Source: JAXLYE01 sp046351595 (lineage in GTDB: Bacteria; Myxococcota_A; Polyangia; Palsa-1104; JAEUJZ01). From it: a DNA stretch of 64,000 nucleotides. The position numbers and the translations under genes are program-made. Numbering within the stretch: the stretch's first letter is position 1; every line of letters begins with the position of its first letter. The notes under the pieces are model-generated. The model searched no databases and was not told where the DNA came from. It saw only the letters and a list, made by a program, of their open reading frames with translations. Below, one piece after another: positions 8,254-16,885 of the stretch. The DNA lies in NCBI GenBank assembly GCA_046351595.1, contig JAXLYE010000003.1, positions 992,001 to 1,056,000 on the forward strand. Direction: 5' to 3'.

Positions 8254-9747
8254 TCAGCGGAGACCGGTCGGACCCCTCTCTCCGGCGACGACGTCGACGG
8301 CCAGCGGCGGCGGCGTGCAGCCCTCACCGGCCGGAGCCGGCTCGTCGCTGAGGTCCACGCCGCGGCACCGCGGACTCGGGGCCAGCAGCGGCGCCGGAGC
8401 GACCGATGCCTGCGGCGACAGGCCTGCGGTCGCAGGCTGAACCCTGCTTGATGCGACCGGCCGCATGCTCGCAGCGGAGCGCCGCAGCTGCCCGCCCACG
8501 ACGGGGGCCCAGGCCAGGAGCGCGGCGACCAAGCTCATCGAGAAAGGAAGCCACTCGCGCTTGCCGCGGAGCACCGGCACCTCAAAGGAGCGCAGGCTCC
8601 TGCTGCTACGCCGCGGCCATATCGACAGGTTCGTGGTCTCGGACAGGTTGATCGTACTGATCCGCGCCGTGCCTGCTCGTCTCGTTTCCTGCGACGCTCC
8701 GTTGGCTCCGTGGGCTCCATTGTCTGGGGGCGGAGTCAAGATCCGCGTCGTCTGCATGCTCAACAGAGAGATCGGCTCTGTCGGGTGGTTCGAGACCGGA
8801 TCCGGCTCCAGGAGGACCGTGAGCTTCTCCGGCTCGAAGCGTGGCCTGTCACAGACGAGGGCCTGAGGCCGGTTACAGAGCGCACGCACGAACTCGGCGA
8901 TACAGTGGAAGCGCTTTTCCTTCTCTTTCGACAGCGCCCGCTGCAGCGCCGCTTCGACGTACTCCGGTACTTCAGGCAGGATCTGACGCAGCGGCTGCGG
9001 CGTGGCGGACAGGATCTCGCGCGCCAGCGAGACCGTGTTGTTGCCCTGATCGAACGGCAGCTGCCCGCTGAGCATGCGATACAGCAGCACGGCGAGCGCC
9101 CACTGATCGGCGCGGCCGTCGACCTCTGCGCTGATCCCGCTCCACGCCTCGGGCGGCAGATACTCCGGTGTCCCGATCAGCAGCCCATCGGAGTTCTGAT
9201 TCGCGGCCAGCGGCTTTAGCAGCTTGGCCAGACCAAAGTCTATCACCTTGACGTGCTGCTGCTCGGAGTCGCTCGTGGGCTCCACCAAGAAGATGTTCCG
9301 GGGCTTGATGTCGCGGTGCACGACGCCTGCCAGGTGGACCATGTGCAGGGCGCTGCCGATCTGGCGGGCGATCGACAGGGTCTGCCCGAGCGGCAGCCTC
9401 CCTTCGACCTGCAGGAGCGAGTGGAGATCCCGCCCTTGCAGGAGCTCCATGGTCAGGAAGAGCGTACCGTCCTGCTCCTCTCCGTGATCGAAGATCTCGA
9501 CGATGTTGGGGTGATAAAGGCGCGAGATGATGCGCGCCTCGTCCAGGAAGCGATGGATCAGCTGATCGCGGTTCGGTGAGTGGGCCCGTAGGAGCTTGAC
9601 CGCGCATGTCTGTCCGGTCTGTTCATCGATGGCCTGATAGACCATTCCCATGGAACCGCTGCCTATCAGGGACTCCAGGCGATACCGGGAACAGATGGTG
9701 CGTGGGCATGTAGCGGGAGTGGCTGCTGCTTCTTCAACACTGTTCAT
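8254..9747 (-). CDS. Ser/Thr protein kinase, membrane-anchored
   Basis: 497 aa. ATG 9747 was chosen because GGAGC lies 8 nt upstream and the upstream alternative has no site. The kinase domain spans about residues 22-290 with loop GSGSMGMV (29-36), K51, HRDIKPRN, DFGLAK and GTPEYLPPEAW, so it should be active. After a Pro/Ser-rich juxtamembrane stretch there is one membrane helix (WLPFSMSLVAALLAWAPVV), followed by a short exported tail of about 70 residues with no recognised domain. The gene sits in the middle of the long operon, after the thioredoxin-fold gene. Confidence 0.9.
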   Translation of the reverse strand: MNSVEEAAATPATCPRTICSRYRLESLIGSGSMGMVYQAIDEQTGQTCAVKLLRAHSPNRDQLIHRFLDEARIISRLYHPNIVEIFDHGEEQDGTLFLTMELLQGRDLHSLLQVEGRLPLGQTLSIARQIGSALHMVHLAGVVHRDIKPRNIFLVEPTSDSEQQHVKVIDFGLAKLLKPLAANQNSDGLLIGTPEYLPPEAWSGISAEVDGRADQWALAVLLYRMLSGQLPFDQGNNTVSLAREILSATPQPLRQILPEVPEYVEAALQRALSKEKEKRFHCIAEFVRALCNRPQALVCDRPRFEPEKLTVLLEPDPVSNHPTEPISLLSMQTTRILTPPPDNGAHGANGASQETRRAGTARISTINLSETTNLSIWPRRSSRSLRSFEVPVLRGKREWLPFSMSLVAALLAWAPVVGGQLRRSAASMRPVASSRVQPATAGLSPQASVAPAPLLAPSPRCRGVDLSDEPAPAGEGCTPPPLAVDVVAGERGPTGLR

Positions 9748-9784
9748 GGCGCTGCTCCACATCGGCTCGATGCACGGCTAGGGG

Positions 9785-10402
9785 CTAGGGGCTAAGGGGG
9801 CGCCGGCAGACTGTGCCCAGGCTCCGGCAGAGCCTCCCGACCGCAGAGAACAGCTCGTTCCGGCGGTCTACAACCGGGCCCACAAACGCCTGGCGCACGA
9901 CCAGCTGCGGATCCAAAAGCAGGGTGACCGGCTGCGAGGTCTCTTGCAGGCTGGCGCGCAGCGGGCTGTCCCGGGTCAGGATGTAGTGCTCGACCGCGGG
10001 CAGGTCGCGGCCGTGCTCATCGACATACGCGCGCAGATCGGCCGGCGCATCTTCCGAGAGAAGGAGCACCCGCACCGCGCGCTCCTGGCTCAGGTCGTGC
10101 AGCACGTTCGCCAGAGCCGGCATCTCACGGATGCACGGCTTGCAGTGAACGGACCAGACATGCACGAGCAGCGGCTGGCCTCGCGGGCGAATCGGCGGCG
10201 CCTCCGTGAGCCGCCAGCGGGTGGGCGTATAGCCGGTGAGCAGCCCGAGGCTGACCTGGCGGTTCAGCAGGCGCGCCTCGCGCTCGTAGACGTCGATGCG
10301 CTGCTGCAGCGAAGGGCCCGCGGGCGCATCCGCGGCCGATCCGGCCAGCGCGAGCGGCATCAGCAGCAGGCCGAGCAGGAGGCTGGCGCTAGCAGTCAAC
10401 AC
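9785..10402 (-). CDS. TlpA-like thioredoxin-fold exported protein
   Basis: 205 aa from the GTG at 10402, chosen because a signal peptide starts there (VLTASASLLLGLLLMPLALA); the longer frame upstream is low-complexity Arg-rich read-through. WSVHCKPC (Cys 87 and 90) sits at the end of a beta strand, as in the TlpA/ResA family, so it probably performs thiol-disulfide exchange in the periplasm. A PVTLLLDPQ strand matches the cis-Pro region. The GTG overlaps the end of the upstream lipoprotein gene by 14 bp, so translation is probably coupled. The position between a lipoprotein and a kinase suggests redox input to the signalling operon, which is an inference. Confidence 0.8.
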   Translation of the reverse strand: MLTASASLLLGLLLMPLALAGSAADAPAGPSLQQRIDVYEREARLLNRQVSLGLLTGYTPTRWRLTEAPPIRPRGQPLLVHVWSVHCKPCIREMPALANVLHDLSQERAVRVLLLSEDAPADLRAYVDEHGRDLPAVEHYILTRDSPLRASLQETSQPVTLLLDPQLVVRQAFVGPVVDRRNELFSAVGRLCRSLGTVCRRPLSP

Positions 10403-11303
10403 GAAACACCCAGACGCTGCGGTGGACCTTGTCGCTCGCGGCGCGCGGCCGGTCCTCGGACCGTAGCGCCTCGCCCTTGACCGAGAACGGGAAGATCCAG
10501 TGCAAGATGCGGCGCTGCGGCGCGGGCTGCAGGCTCGCGGCTGCATTCCCCGGGGCCGGCGGCGGCTCGGCCTCCGTCGCGGTGCCCTTCGGCACGGCGG
10601 TGATGGCCCCCGGGCGCGACGCCACCAGCACCGCATCCGCGCCCTCGCGGCTCATTGCGGCGCCCGCGGTCTGCGCCCGCTCGCGCGCGTCCTGCTCGGT
10701 CAGCGGCTCCTTGACCCCCATCTCCCTGCTGATCTGCTTGATCGCATCGATGACCCGATTCCCCCGGCGCTGCGCACGCTCCATGGACTCGATCCGCGTG
10801 TCTTCGGGGTGCGAGACGACGAGGAACCGGGTGCGCCGCGTGTCCTCATCGAACCACGCCGGCTTGACCAGATCCCGCAGCTGCTTGCGCTCGGGATCCG
10901 TCAGCAAGCGCCCTTCCGAAGGGAGGTAGAACACGGCGTGCTTGCGATCCTGCATCAGGGTCAAAAAGCGGCCTTCCTTGTGCGGGTCGCTGCGCAGGAC
11001 CTCCACCAGGATGTCCGTCTCGCCCTCGGTGCAGACATCGGCGCGGTTGCACGCCTGCTCCACCTGACCGAGCAGCCGCTTCACCTCGTCGGAACAGTAG
11101 GTCATGTGCGCCTCGATCAGCGAGACGCGGTCTTCCAGAATCTGCATGGCCTGCGGCCAAGAGCGGGACTCGCTGTGGCTGACGAGGTGGCCGGGCTGCG
11201 ACCCCGGACCCGCGACACAGCCCCCCTGCGCCAGGAGCGCGATCGGGTAGAAGATCGTGAGCCAGCGCAGACTCGAGATCAGTCGATTCCTGTTCCGTTC
11301 CAT
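10389..11303 (-). CDS. Lipoprotein, possible degenerate OmpA-like C-terminal domain
   Basis: 304 aa, ATG 11303 preceded by GGGGGAA. The signal peptide ends in a lipobox (LLAQGGC). The central part is helical and charged. Residues about 150-200 (FLVVSHPEDTRIESMERAQR, then a conserved-looking helix VIDAIKQIS) resemble the strand-helix pattern of OmpA/MotB peptidoglycan-binding domains, but the usual TD and NxxLS residues are not clear, so this is tentative. The tail is Ala/Pro-rich. A longer open frame reaches 12233, but that part is antisense to the pseudokinase gene. It is co-transcribed with the TlpA-like gene. Confidence 0.7.
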   Translation of the reverse strand: MERNRNRLISSLRWLTIFYPIALLAQGGCVAGPGSQPGHLVSHSESRSWPQAMQILEDRVSLIEAHMTYCSDEVKRLLGQVEQACNRADVCTEGETDILVEVLRSDPHKEGRFLTLMQDRKHAVFYLPSEGRLLTDPERKQLRDLVKPAWFDEDTRRTRFLVVSHPEDTRIESMERAQRRGNRVIDAIKQISREMGVKEPLTEQDARERAQTAGAAMSREGADAVLVASRPGAITAVPKGTATEAEPPPAPGNAAASLQPAPQRRILHWIFPFSVKGEALRSEDRPRAASDKVHRSVWVFRVDC

Positions 11304-11380
11304 GGTTCCCCCTGTTGCTCTATGCATGGATCGCCAGAAGGGCTCGCGCAGCGCTCGCGCACGAGCCGCACCGGCGGTGC

Positions 11381-13210
11381 TCACCTGCAGGTCCAGACTA
11401 CATAGCCCCGCCATGTCTGCTGGTAGTTCGGTACGTCGGGCTGATCGAGGCAGTCCCGGAACTCCTGGGGCAGCTCGTGCTCGGCGATAACGTGCAGCCG
11501 GCCGTCCTTGAGCTGCAGGAGCCGGAACTCCGTTTTGCGCAGCGAGCGGACGACGCTGGGCGTCAGGCACTTCTGGAACCACGCCTCGAACGCGCTGTGC
11601 TTGAAGCGCGGCTCTGGGTGGCAGCCCGAGGTCGAGCGCGCGGCCGGCGTGCTGGACACGGTCGGGCGCGCGACCGGCGCGCTGGCCACCGTCGGGCGCG
11701 CGGCCGGCGCGCTGGCCACCGTCGGGCGCGCGACCGGCGCGCTGGCCACCGTCGGGCGCGCGACCGGCGCGGCGATGTCCGAGGCCGGGACCGCCCGGCT
11801 CGGGACACGCGCAGCCCTGGCTTCCGGCTCCCGCTGCGGGAGGCGCTCGGCGACCGGCAGCTCGCGCGGCACTGGCGGCGCCGCGACCACGGGGGCCGGC
11901 GCAGGCTGCGGCAGCGGCGCAACCGACGCTTCCTGTCGCGCCTCTTGCTTCGGTTCCGGAGCCCGCGCCGGCGGCTCCGGCTGGCTGCTCGGTGGCGCGA
12001 CCGGCCGCGGGCTCGCAAGCTGCGCCGCGGCCGATCCCTGCAGCCGCCCCTCGGCCGCAAGAATCACGAACGCCACGAGCAGCGCCAGGAACACCGCCGC
12101 AAGGGGCATGAAGACCGCCATCCGCGGCGAGGGCGGTCGCGGGATCAGGTCCAGCGCGCTGCGCCTCGAGGTGGGACGCTGCAGGGCGGGACGGCGGATG
12201 AACGGCAGGGTCTCGACATCGCTCGTCAGGCACGCAGCGGACTCCGGCGCGGCGGCCGGGGCCGGGCGCGGAGCCGCCGGCGGCGGTGTCGGCAGCGCCA
12301 GCTGGCGGATGATGCTGCCCGGCTGCCTGGAGTCCATGGCCTCGATGAAATCGAGCAGCCGGTCGAACCGTGCGTGGGGGTCCTTGGACAGCGCCTTGTG
12401 CAGCGCCTTGTCCACGCGCGCCATCTCCAGCGAGCTCACGCCGAGCAGCTCGAAGTGCTTCGGATCGCGGCGGACGATGGCGACGCGGACGTCCTCCACG
12501 CGCTCACCGGGATAGAGCGGGCGCCCCTCGAGCGCCTGGAACAGGAGCGCCGCCAACCCGAACTGATCCGAGCGCGGAGTCGCCGCCAGCCGCGGCTCGA
12601 AGTCACGCAGCTGCTCGGGCGACAGGAAGCTCGGCGTCCCGTACAGACCCGTTCCCAGCGGCGGAGCCAGCCCGAACCCGCGGACCTTCACGCGCAGGTT
12701 GGCCGGGGACTCCGGGCGGCCGGCGCGCGTCAGCACGATCTGCCGCGGCGAGAGGTTGCCGTGCGCGATCCCCAGCGCGTGTGCGGCGCTCAGCGCCTCG
12801 GCGATCTGGTGCGCGATCTGGCGCACCAGGACCAGCGGCAGCCGCCCCTCGCGCTGCAGCAGGGACTCAAGGGACTCTCCCTCCAAGCGCTCACAGATCA
12901 GGTAGCAGCGATCCTGCGAGCCGGCGTGGACCTCCACGACCTCTTCGGCGTAGGGATGACGGAGCTTCACTAGGAGCTCGGACAGCCCCTGCAGGCGCTG
13001 TCGGAACCCATCGTCCGCGGCCGCCGCCGGCAGGACGCGCTTGAGCACCAGCCGCCGCCCCGGCGGGGACGCGCCGGGGTCCGCGAGGTCGAAGACTTCA
13101 CATGTCGATCCCTGCGCCAGCAGCGCCCCGACCTGCGCTGTCGTGAGGATCCGCTCGGAGCGATCGCCCGCCCCATGAACAGCCCCCGGAACCCCCTGCC
13201 CGCTGTCCAT
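11381..13210 (-). CDS. Membrane-anchored pseudokinase (STPK fold)
   Basis: 609 aa, ATG 13210 with GGGGG upstream. The N-terminal 290 residues follow the kinase fold, but the catalytic motifs are lost: the glycine loop reads AQGSTCEV, the HRDLKPxN loop reads HGNLSPRQ, and DFG reads GFG. The ATP-contact lysine (VLKRV) and GTPSFLSPEQ are kept. So it can probably fold and perhaps bind nucleotide but lacks the catalytic Asp. A membrane helix (FMPLAAVFLALLVAFVIL) leads to an Ala/Pro/Val repeat stalk and a C-terminal exported domain with three cysteines ending in WTCR. It is likely an allosteric partner or scaffold for the neighbouring active kinases. Confidence 0.85.
   Translation of the reverse strand: MDSGQGVPGAVHGAGDRSERILTTAQVGALLAQGSTCEVFDLADPGASPPGRRLVLKRVLPAAAADDGFRQRLQGLSELLVKLRHPYAEEVVEVHAGSQDRCYLICERLEGESLESLLQREGRLPLVLVRQIAHQIAEALSAAHALGIAHGNLSPRQIVLTRAGRPESPANLRVKVRGFGLAPPLGTGLYGTPSFLSPEQLRDFEPRLAATPRSDQFGLAALLFQALEGRPLYPGERVEDVRVAIVRRDPKHFELLGVSSLEMARVDKALHKALSKDPHARFDRLLDFIEAMDSRQPGSIIRQLALPTPPPAAPRPAPAAAPESAACLTSDVETLPFIRRPALQRPTSRRSALDLIPRPPSPRMAVFMPLAAVFLALLVAFVILAAEGRLQGSAAAQLASPRPVAPPSSQPEPPARAPEPKQEARQEASVAPLPQPAPAPVVAAPPVPRELPVAERLPQREPEARAARVPSRAVPASDIAAPVARPTVASAPVARPTVASAPAARPTVASAPVARPTVSSTPAARSTSGCHPEPRFKHSAFEAWFQKCLTPSVVRSLRKTEFRLLQLKDGRLHVIAEHELPQEFRDCLDQPDVPNYQQTWRGYVVWTCR
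11631..11775 (-). repeat. 30-bp in-frame tandem repeat in the pseudokinase stalk
   Basis: Near-identical 30-bp units begin at 11661, 11691, 11721 and 11751, with a diverged unit before them. They encode a ten-residue VARPTVASAP-type repeat just outside the membrane, and probably form an extended stalk. Their near identity suggests recent expansion or copy-number variation. Confidence 0.85.
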
Positions 13211-13260
13211 GAAAACCCCCGTTGCGTTGATTAATTGTTAGTAGCGTACGCGTGAGCCCG

Positions 13261-13896
13261 TTACTTACTCGGTGGATTGATCAGCATAAGCGAATCTAAA
13301 GTCCAGCTACCCGATTCAAGCCGTCCACACCCTAAAGGATCGAAGCATCCACACTTCACAGCCAAAATAAGCTCAAGTTTTTTAATCGATACTTGCGTGG
13401 GTAATTTCGTGCTAATCTGATACCGCCCATCCACTGGATTATCAGGGACTTTCAGCAGCTCATGTCTGCCACCGTCTTTATCTATTGCAACAATCTTGGC
13501 AGTTTCGGTTTTGTATGAATTTGTATTGAAATAGTCGACGAAGTTACTCGTTTGTGTGGTCTTCAGCTCTAAAAAGTCAGCTGCGGAGTATCCTGAGGGC
13601 ATATCCCAGGTGACTGTGCATTCATGCTGTCGATAACCCCAAAAGCGAGGCTCTGTTGGCGTGCATAAAGAAGAATTAAGTTTAAAAGGTTGGTTTTTTG
13701 TAGAAATTTCTACATGGCATTGAGGATCGCCCTTGAAAGTTATATCTCTAGGAGATACATCCAACGAGGTGCCTCCATCATCATTCATGATATCATCGAT
13801 CTCACTCGGAGCCTCATCCGCCGCCTTGTCAACAGGACGCAAGCACGAAGCGAGGAATAGGACCGAACAGGCACCAATTGTTGTTTTGAGCTGCAT
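13261..13896 (-). CDS. AT-rich lipoprotein of unknown function
   Basis: 211 aa, ATG 13896 with GGAGG 8 nt upstream. The lipobox is LFLASC near residue 18. The mature protein is mostly beta and polar, with about seven cysteines including a late CGCFDPLGCG cluster, and I do not recognise it. Base composition differs sharply from its neighbours: codons are AT-rich by eye (many AAA, TTT, TTA, ATA), while all adjacent genes are very GC-rich. That suggests recent acquisition into the kinase run. It keeps the operon spacing, 21 nt after the previous gene and 50 nt before the pseudokinase. Confidence 0.75.
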   Translation of the reverse strand: MQLKTTIGACSVLFLASCLRPVDKAADEAPSEIDDIMNDDGGTSLDVSPRDITFKGDPQCHVEISTKNQPFKLNSSLCTPTEPRFWGYRQHECTVTWDMPSGYSAADFLELKTTQTSNFVDYFNTNSYKTETAKIVAIDKDGGRHELLKVPDNPVDGRYQISTKLPTQVSIKKLELILAVKCGCFDPLGCGRLESGSWTLDSLMLINPPSK

Positions 13897-13917
13897 TTCT
13901 ATCCTCCGAAGTGCTGC

Positions 13918-14781
13918 CTACGGCAGCGTAAGTGAAAGAACCAGTCCGCTGGCAATAAAGACCGAGACTCCGAGGAATCCGTAACCGGTGTCCCGAGTGT
14001 CCCGCTCAGACATTGCGGTTACCCGCTGGCCATCCAGCGCGAACAGGATCCCGCTTGTCAGCGCACTCCCTGCTAGAGCCATGCCAAGACCTGCCGCAGC
14101 GAGCCGGCGCGAGCGGTTCCAGGGCCATCGGCTCTTTTGAAGCTTCTCGGTGCTATGCACCGGACCCGCCTCGCCGGCCGGCGGGCTCGGAGCGGGCGGC
14201 GGCTGCTTTGCGAGGCGCTCGCCGAGCTGGCCGGCCTGGTCCGCGAACTCGGGGGCGAGGCTGTCTTCACTGGCGTCGCGGTGGCACTTGACCTCGGCTC
14301 GGCTGAGCGGCGGGCTGGCCTGCGCCGAGTAGAGCAGCAGGGTGGCGGCGCACGCGGCGGCGCCCCGGACCAGCGAGCCGACGACGACGTGCTCGACACC
14401 GAGCTCGCGCGCCTTCTGGGACAGGCACGCCTCGCTGTCGCACGAGGCCTGGTCGGCGGCGGGCGCGGCGCGGACGACCTCCAGGCCGATCCCGCTCAGG
14501 CGGCGGGCGACCTCGGCCTCGATGGCCGGGGCCGAGAGGTCGGAGGTGCCCGCGGCCGTGCGCGTGATCCCGAGGAACAGGACGCGCGGTCCGGCCTCGG
14601 CGGGACCGGCCGCAGCCAGCGCGCACGCGACCGCGACCGCGCGCCACAAGGGAGCGCGCGCCCGGCCCCGAGCTGGTATGGGGCCGCGCCGCAACCCGAG
14701 TTGGCAAGGCGGCTTGTCGATGCCCGTGTCGGCAAGGACGCCAGCGGACGCACAGACTTCGGTGAAGTGCTCGCTCGTCAC
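13918..14781 (-). CDS. Exported/membrane protein with two C-terminal helices, unknown function
   Basis: 287 aa from the GTG at 14781, preceded by AGGGGGAACG, the same style of ribosome site as the lipoprotein at 11303. A hydrophobic stretch near residue 50 (AVAVACALAAAGPAEA) looks like a late signal peptide. The next about 110 residues (RVLFLGITRTAA, ELGVEHVVVGSLV, with a CDSEAC motif) resemble the small alpha/beta domains found in Myxococcota proteins that accompany TPR and kinase genes. Two membrane helices end the protein. It follows the zinc-finger kinase by 22 nt. The specific function is not known. Confidence 0.7.
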   Translation of the reverse strand: MTSEHFTEVCASAGVLADTGIDKPPCQLGLRRGPIPARGRARAPLWRAVAVACALAAAGPAEAGPRVLFLGITRTAAGTSDLSAPAIEAEVARRLSGIGLEVVRAAPAADQASCDSEACLSQKARELGVEHVVVGSLVRGAAACAATLLLYSAQASPPLSRAEVKCHRDASEDSLAPEFADQAGQLGERLAKQPPPAPSPPAGEAGPVHSTEKLQKSRWPWNRSRRLAAAGLGMALAGSALTSGILFALDGQRVTAMSERDTRDTGYGFLGVSVFIASGLVLSLTLP

Positions 14782-14803
14782 GTTCCGTTCCCCCTCTGTC
14801 TGT

Positions 14804-16855
14804 TCAGGGCTGGCGCTGCGCCGAAGCGGCCGGCGCCAGCAGGCTGATGACGGCCGGATGCACACTGCGCGCCACCAGGGCGGCTCCGGCTCCGAGCAGG
14901 CCGGTGAGCAGCGCGACCAGCATGAGCAGGGCCTGCTGCCGGCGGCTGGCCTGCACGGTCTGCAGGTAGTGCTCGTGCAGCATCCGGTGCGCGTTGCGCA
15001 GCTGATCGACCTGCAGGGACTGGTGGCTCTGGAGCTCCTGCAGCTGCGCATTGTTCTGGCGCAGGTGCAAGAGCTCCTGCATCGCAGAGCTGGACAGGAG
15101 CTCGGCCTTCAGCTCGTTGTAGAGGCACCGCGTCTCACCAAGGAGCTTGCGCGCCGGGCCCGGTCCGCGCTCGATGCGGCTTGTGGCGAAGCTCTCGGGC
15201 TGGCCACGCACCATTGCGCGCAGGATGAGGCGCATGAAGTCGTCCTGGTGGAACGGCTCCGGGATGCGGTCGCGGCAGAGGTTGTAGGACGGCATGGTCG
15301 CCGAGAGGATGTCGGCCTGCAGCGGCTGCGGAGCATCCTGGAGCAGATCCGCGATGTTGGTCAGCTTGCGTACGTCTGTGTGCTCGCCGGTCAGGATGAA
15401 GTAGAAGACGGCGCCGAGCGCATAGACGTCGTGTGCTTCCCCTAACCGGAGCACCAGGTCGAACTGGCGGCCCATTGGGTTGGGAGGAACCTCGCCCTTG
15501 AAGTGGGCGCGGAACCCACGCGGATCGGACGGATCCCGCTCGACCGCGGTGATCTCGAGGCTATACGGACTCTTCGGATCGCTCTCATCGACCAGCAGAT
15601 CCCCGGGCTTGATCGCCAGCTCGCCGGCCTTCTCGGGATGCAGGCTGTCCGGGACGATGAAGCTGCGGCGGATGGGATCCAGGTCGAGCCTCTGGTAGAG
15701 GCGCCGCCTCCGCTGGCGCGCCTCAAGGGACAGGTACGAGAGCTTCTCGGTCGCGAAGTTCGAGACCGGCTCCTCGTACCAGTTGCGTGAGAGGTAGACG
15801 TGATCCGCGAGCCCGAAGTCGATGACCTTGGCGTTGACCTCGGAGTAGTTCGCCAGGCTGGTGAGCGCGTCGCAGAGCGTGCCCTCCGAGAGGCCGCGCC
15901 AGTCCTCCTGCGGCTCGTCGTCCGTAGACTGGGTGCAGACCATGATGTTGTCCGGCGCCAGATCCTTGTGGACGATCTGTTTCTCGCCATGCAGCCACGC
16001 CACGGCCTCTGCGAGCTGCACCATGATCAGGGTCTTCTCCAGAAGCAGGACACGCTTGAGGAACTCTACCTCGATCGCCTCGGGTGTACGCAGCGGCGGC
16101 GTCACCGTCGTTGCATCCGGTAGCGAGGCATCGGGCTCGTCTTGGTTGGTCGCAGGGAATACGACGCCGTGGCTATGGAAGAGGCGCGCGAAGGTCCGCC
16201 TGCGGCTGCGGTGAAAGTGCGGCAGCCCCTCGCCCAGGAGCTCCATGACAACGGCGTCGCGGTCGACGAAGTTGATCAGGGTCCCGCGCTGCGCACGGGC
16301 GCTCCGTTCGTTGGCGCAGCAGAGCTTGGACGGCGGCTGCATGAGCGGCATCGTGCTGTTCAAGATGCTGTCGCCCGAGACCATGTACTTGCAGCGCGGG
16401 TAGCCGCGGCAGCGCAGGGCCGAGTAGGCCTCGTTGGGCGGCTCATAACTCTCAAGGGGGTGCTCACCGCAGAGCGGGCAGCGCGGGTGATAGATCTGCC
16501 CGCAGTTGCCGCACATGGCCATCGGACCGAGCTGCAGGATGTCCAGGATGCTGATGACGTTCGGACCGGCCGAGGAGGTCAGCATCTTGTTGAGGTGGAT
16601 CTCCTGCAGGAACAGGTGCTCGCTGCGGCGGTCGATGTTCTCGTGGAGTATCTTGATAGCGACGGGGCGGACGTTGTGGCCCGCGCTCTTTTGCCAGGCC
16701 TTGTAGACCTTGGCGAACCGCCCCCGGCCCAGCAGGACCGGGACCGCGCATCCCTCCTGATCAGACCCCGCGACCAGCTCGTACGTCGTCTCGGCCCGGA
16801 GGTCCTTGCAGGTCAGCTGGGTAATCCCAGTCTGAAGCATCGTGACGTTGCTCAT
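14804..16855 (-). CDS. Ser/Thr kinase with zinc-ribbon-like insertion and coiled-coil/TM tail
   Basis: 683 aa, ATG 16855 with AAGGAG 6 nt upstream. Glycine loop GRGRFAKV (43-50) and K68 begin the N-lobe. Within the N-lobe, before the hinge, lies an insertion with C115, C118, C126 and C129 (CxxC-x7-CxxC) and further cysteines (RCRGYPRC, KLCC), resembling a treble-clef or zinc ribbon. The catalytic loop is HKDLAPDN and DFG is intact (VIDFGLAD), so activity is plausible. A second large insertion sits between the DFG region and the C-lobe (YALGAVFYFILTGEH). The tail has a coiled coil rich in Gln/Leu and one membrane helix (LLMLVALLTGLLGAGAAL). Third gene of the operon. Confidence 0.85.
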   Translation of the reverse strand: MSNVTMLQTGITQLTCKDLRAETTYELVAGSDQEGCAVPVLLGRGRFAKVYKAWQKSAGHNVRPVAIKILHENIDRRSEHLFLQEIHLNKMLTSSAGPNVISILDILQLGPMAMCGNCGQIYHPRCPLCGEHPLESYEPPNEAYSALRCRGYPRCKYMVSGDSILNSTMPLMQPPSKLCCANERSARAQRGTLINFVDRDAVVMELLGEGLPHFHRSRRRTFARLFHSHGVVFPATNQDEPDASLPDATTVTPPLRTPEAIEVEFLKRVLLLEKTLIMVQLAEAVAWLHGEKQIVHKDLAPDNIMVCTQSTDDEPQEDWRGLSEGTLCDALTSLANYSEVNAKVIDFGLADHVYLSRNWYEEPVSNFATEKLSYLSLEARQRRRRLYQRLDLDPIRRSFIVPDSLHPEKAGELAIKPGDLLVDESDPKSPYSLEITAVERDPSDPRGFRAHFKGEVPPNPMGRQFDLVLRLGEAHDVYALGAVFYFILTGEHTDVRKLTNIADLLQDAPQPLQADILSATMPSYNLCRDRIPEPFHQDDFMRLILRAMVRGQPESFATSRIERGPGPARKLLGETRCLYNELKAELLSSSAMQELLHLRQNNAQLQELQSHQSLQVDQLRNAHRMLHEHYLQTVQASRRQQALLMLVALLTGLLGAGAALVARSVHPAVISLLAPAASAQRQP

Positions 16856-16885
16856 GGGTACTCCTTTGGAAAGGGGGCTTGCGCT

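Noticed and set aside
11631..11775. CRISPR-like regular 30-bp repeats
   Set aside because: Units are directly adjacent with no unique spacers, in frame with a coding gene, and there are no cas genes.
11304..12233. N-terminal extension of the lipoprotein at 10389-11303
   Set aside because: It is low-complexity sequence overlapping the 3' end of the pseudokinase gene in another frame; a lipoprotein signal and a ribosome site mark the start at 11303.
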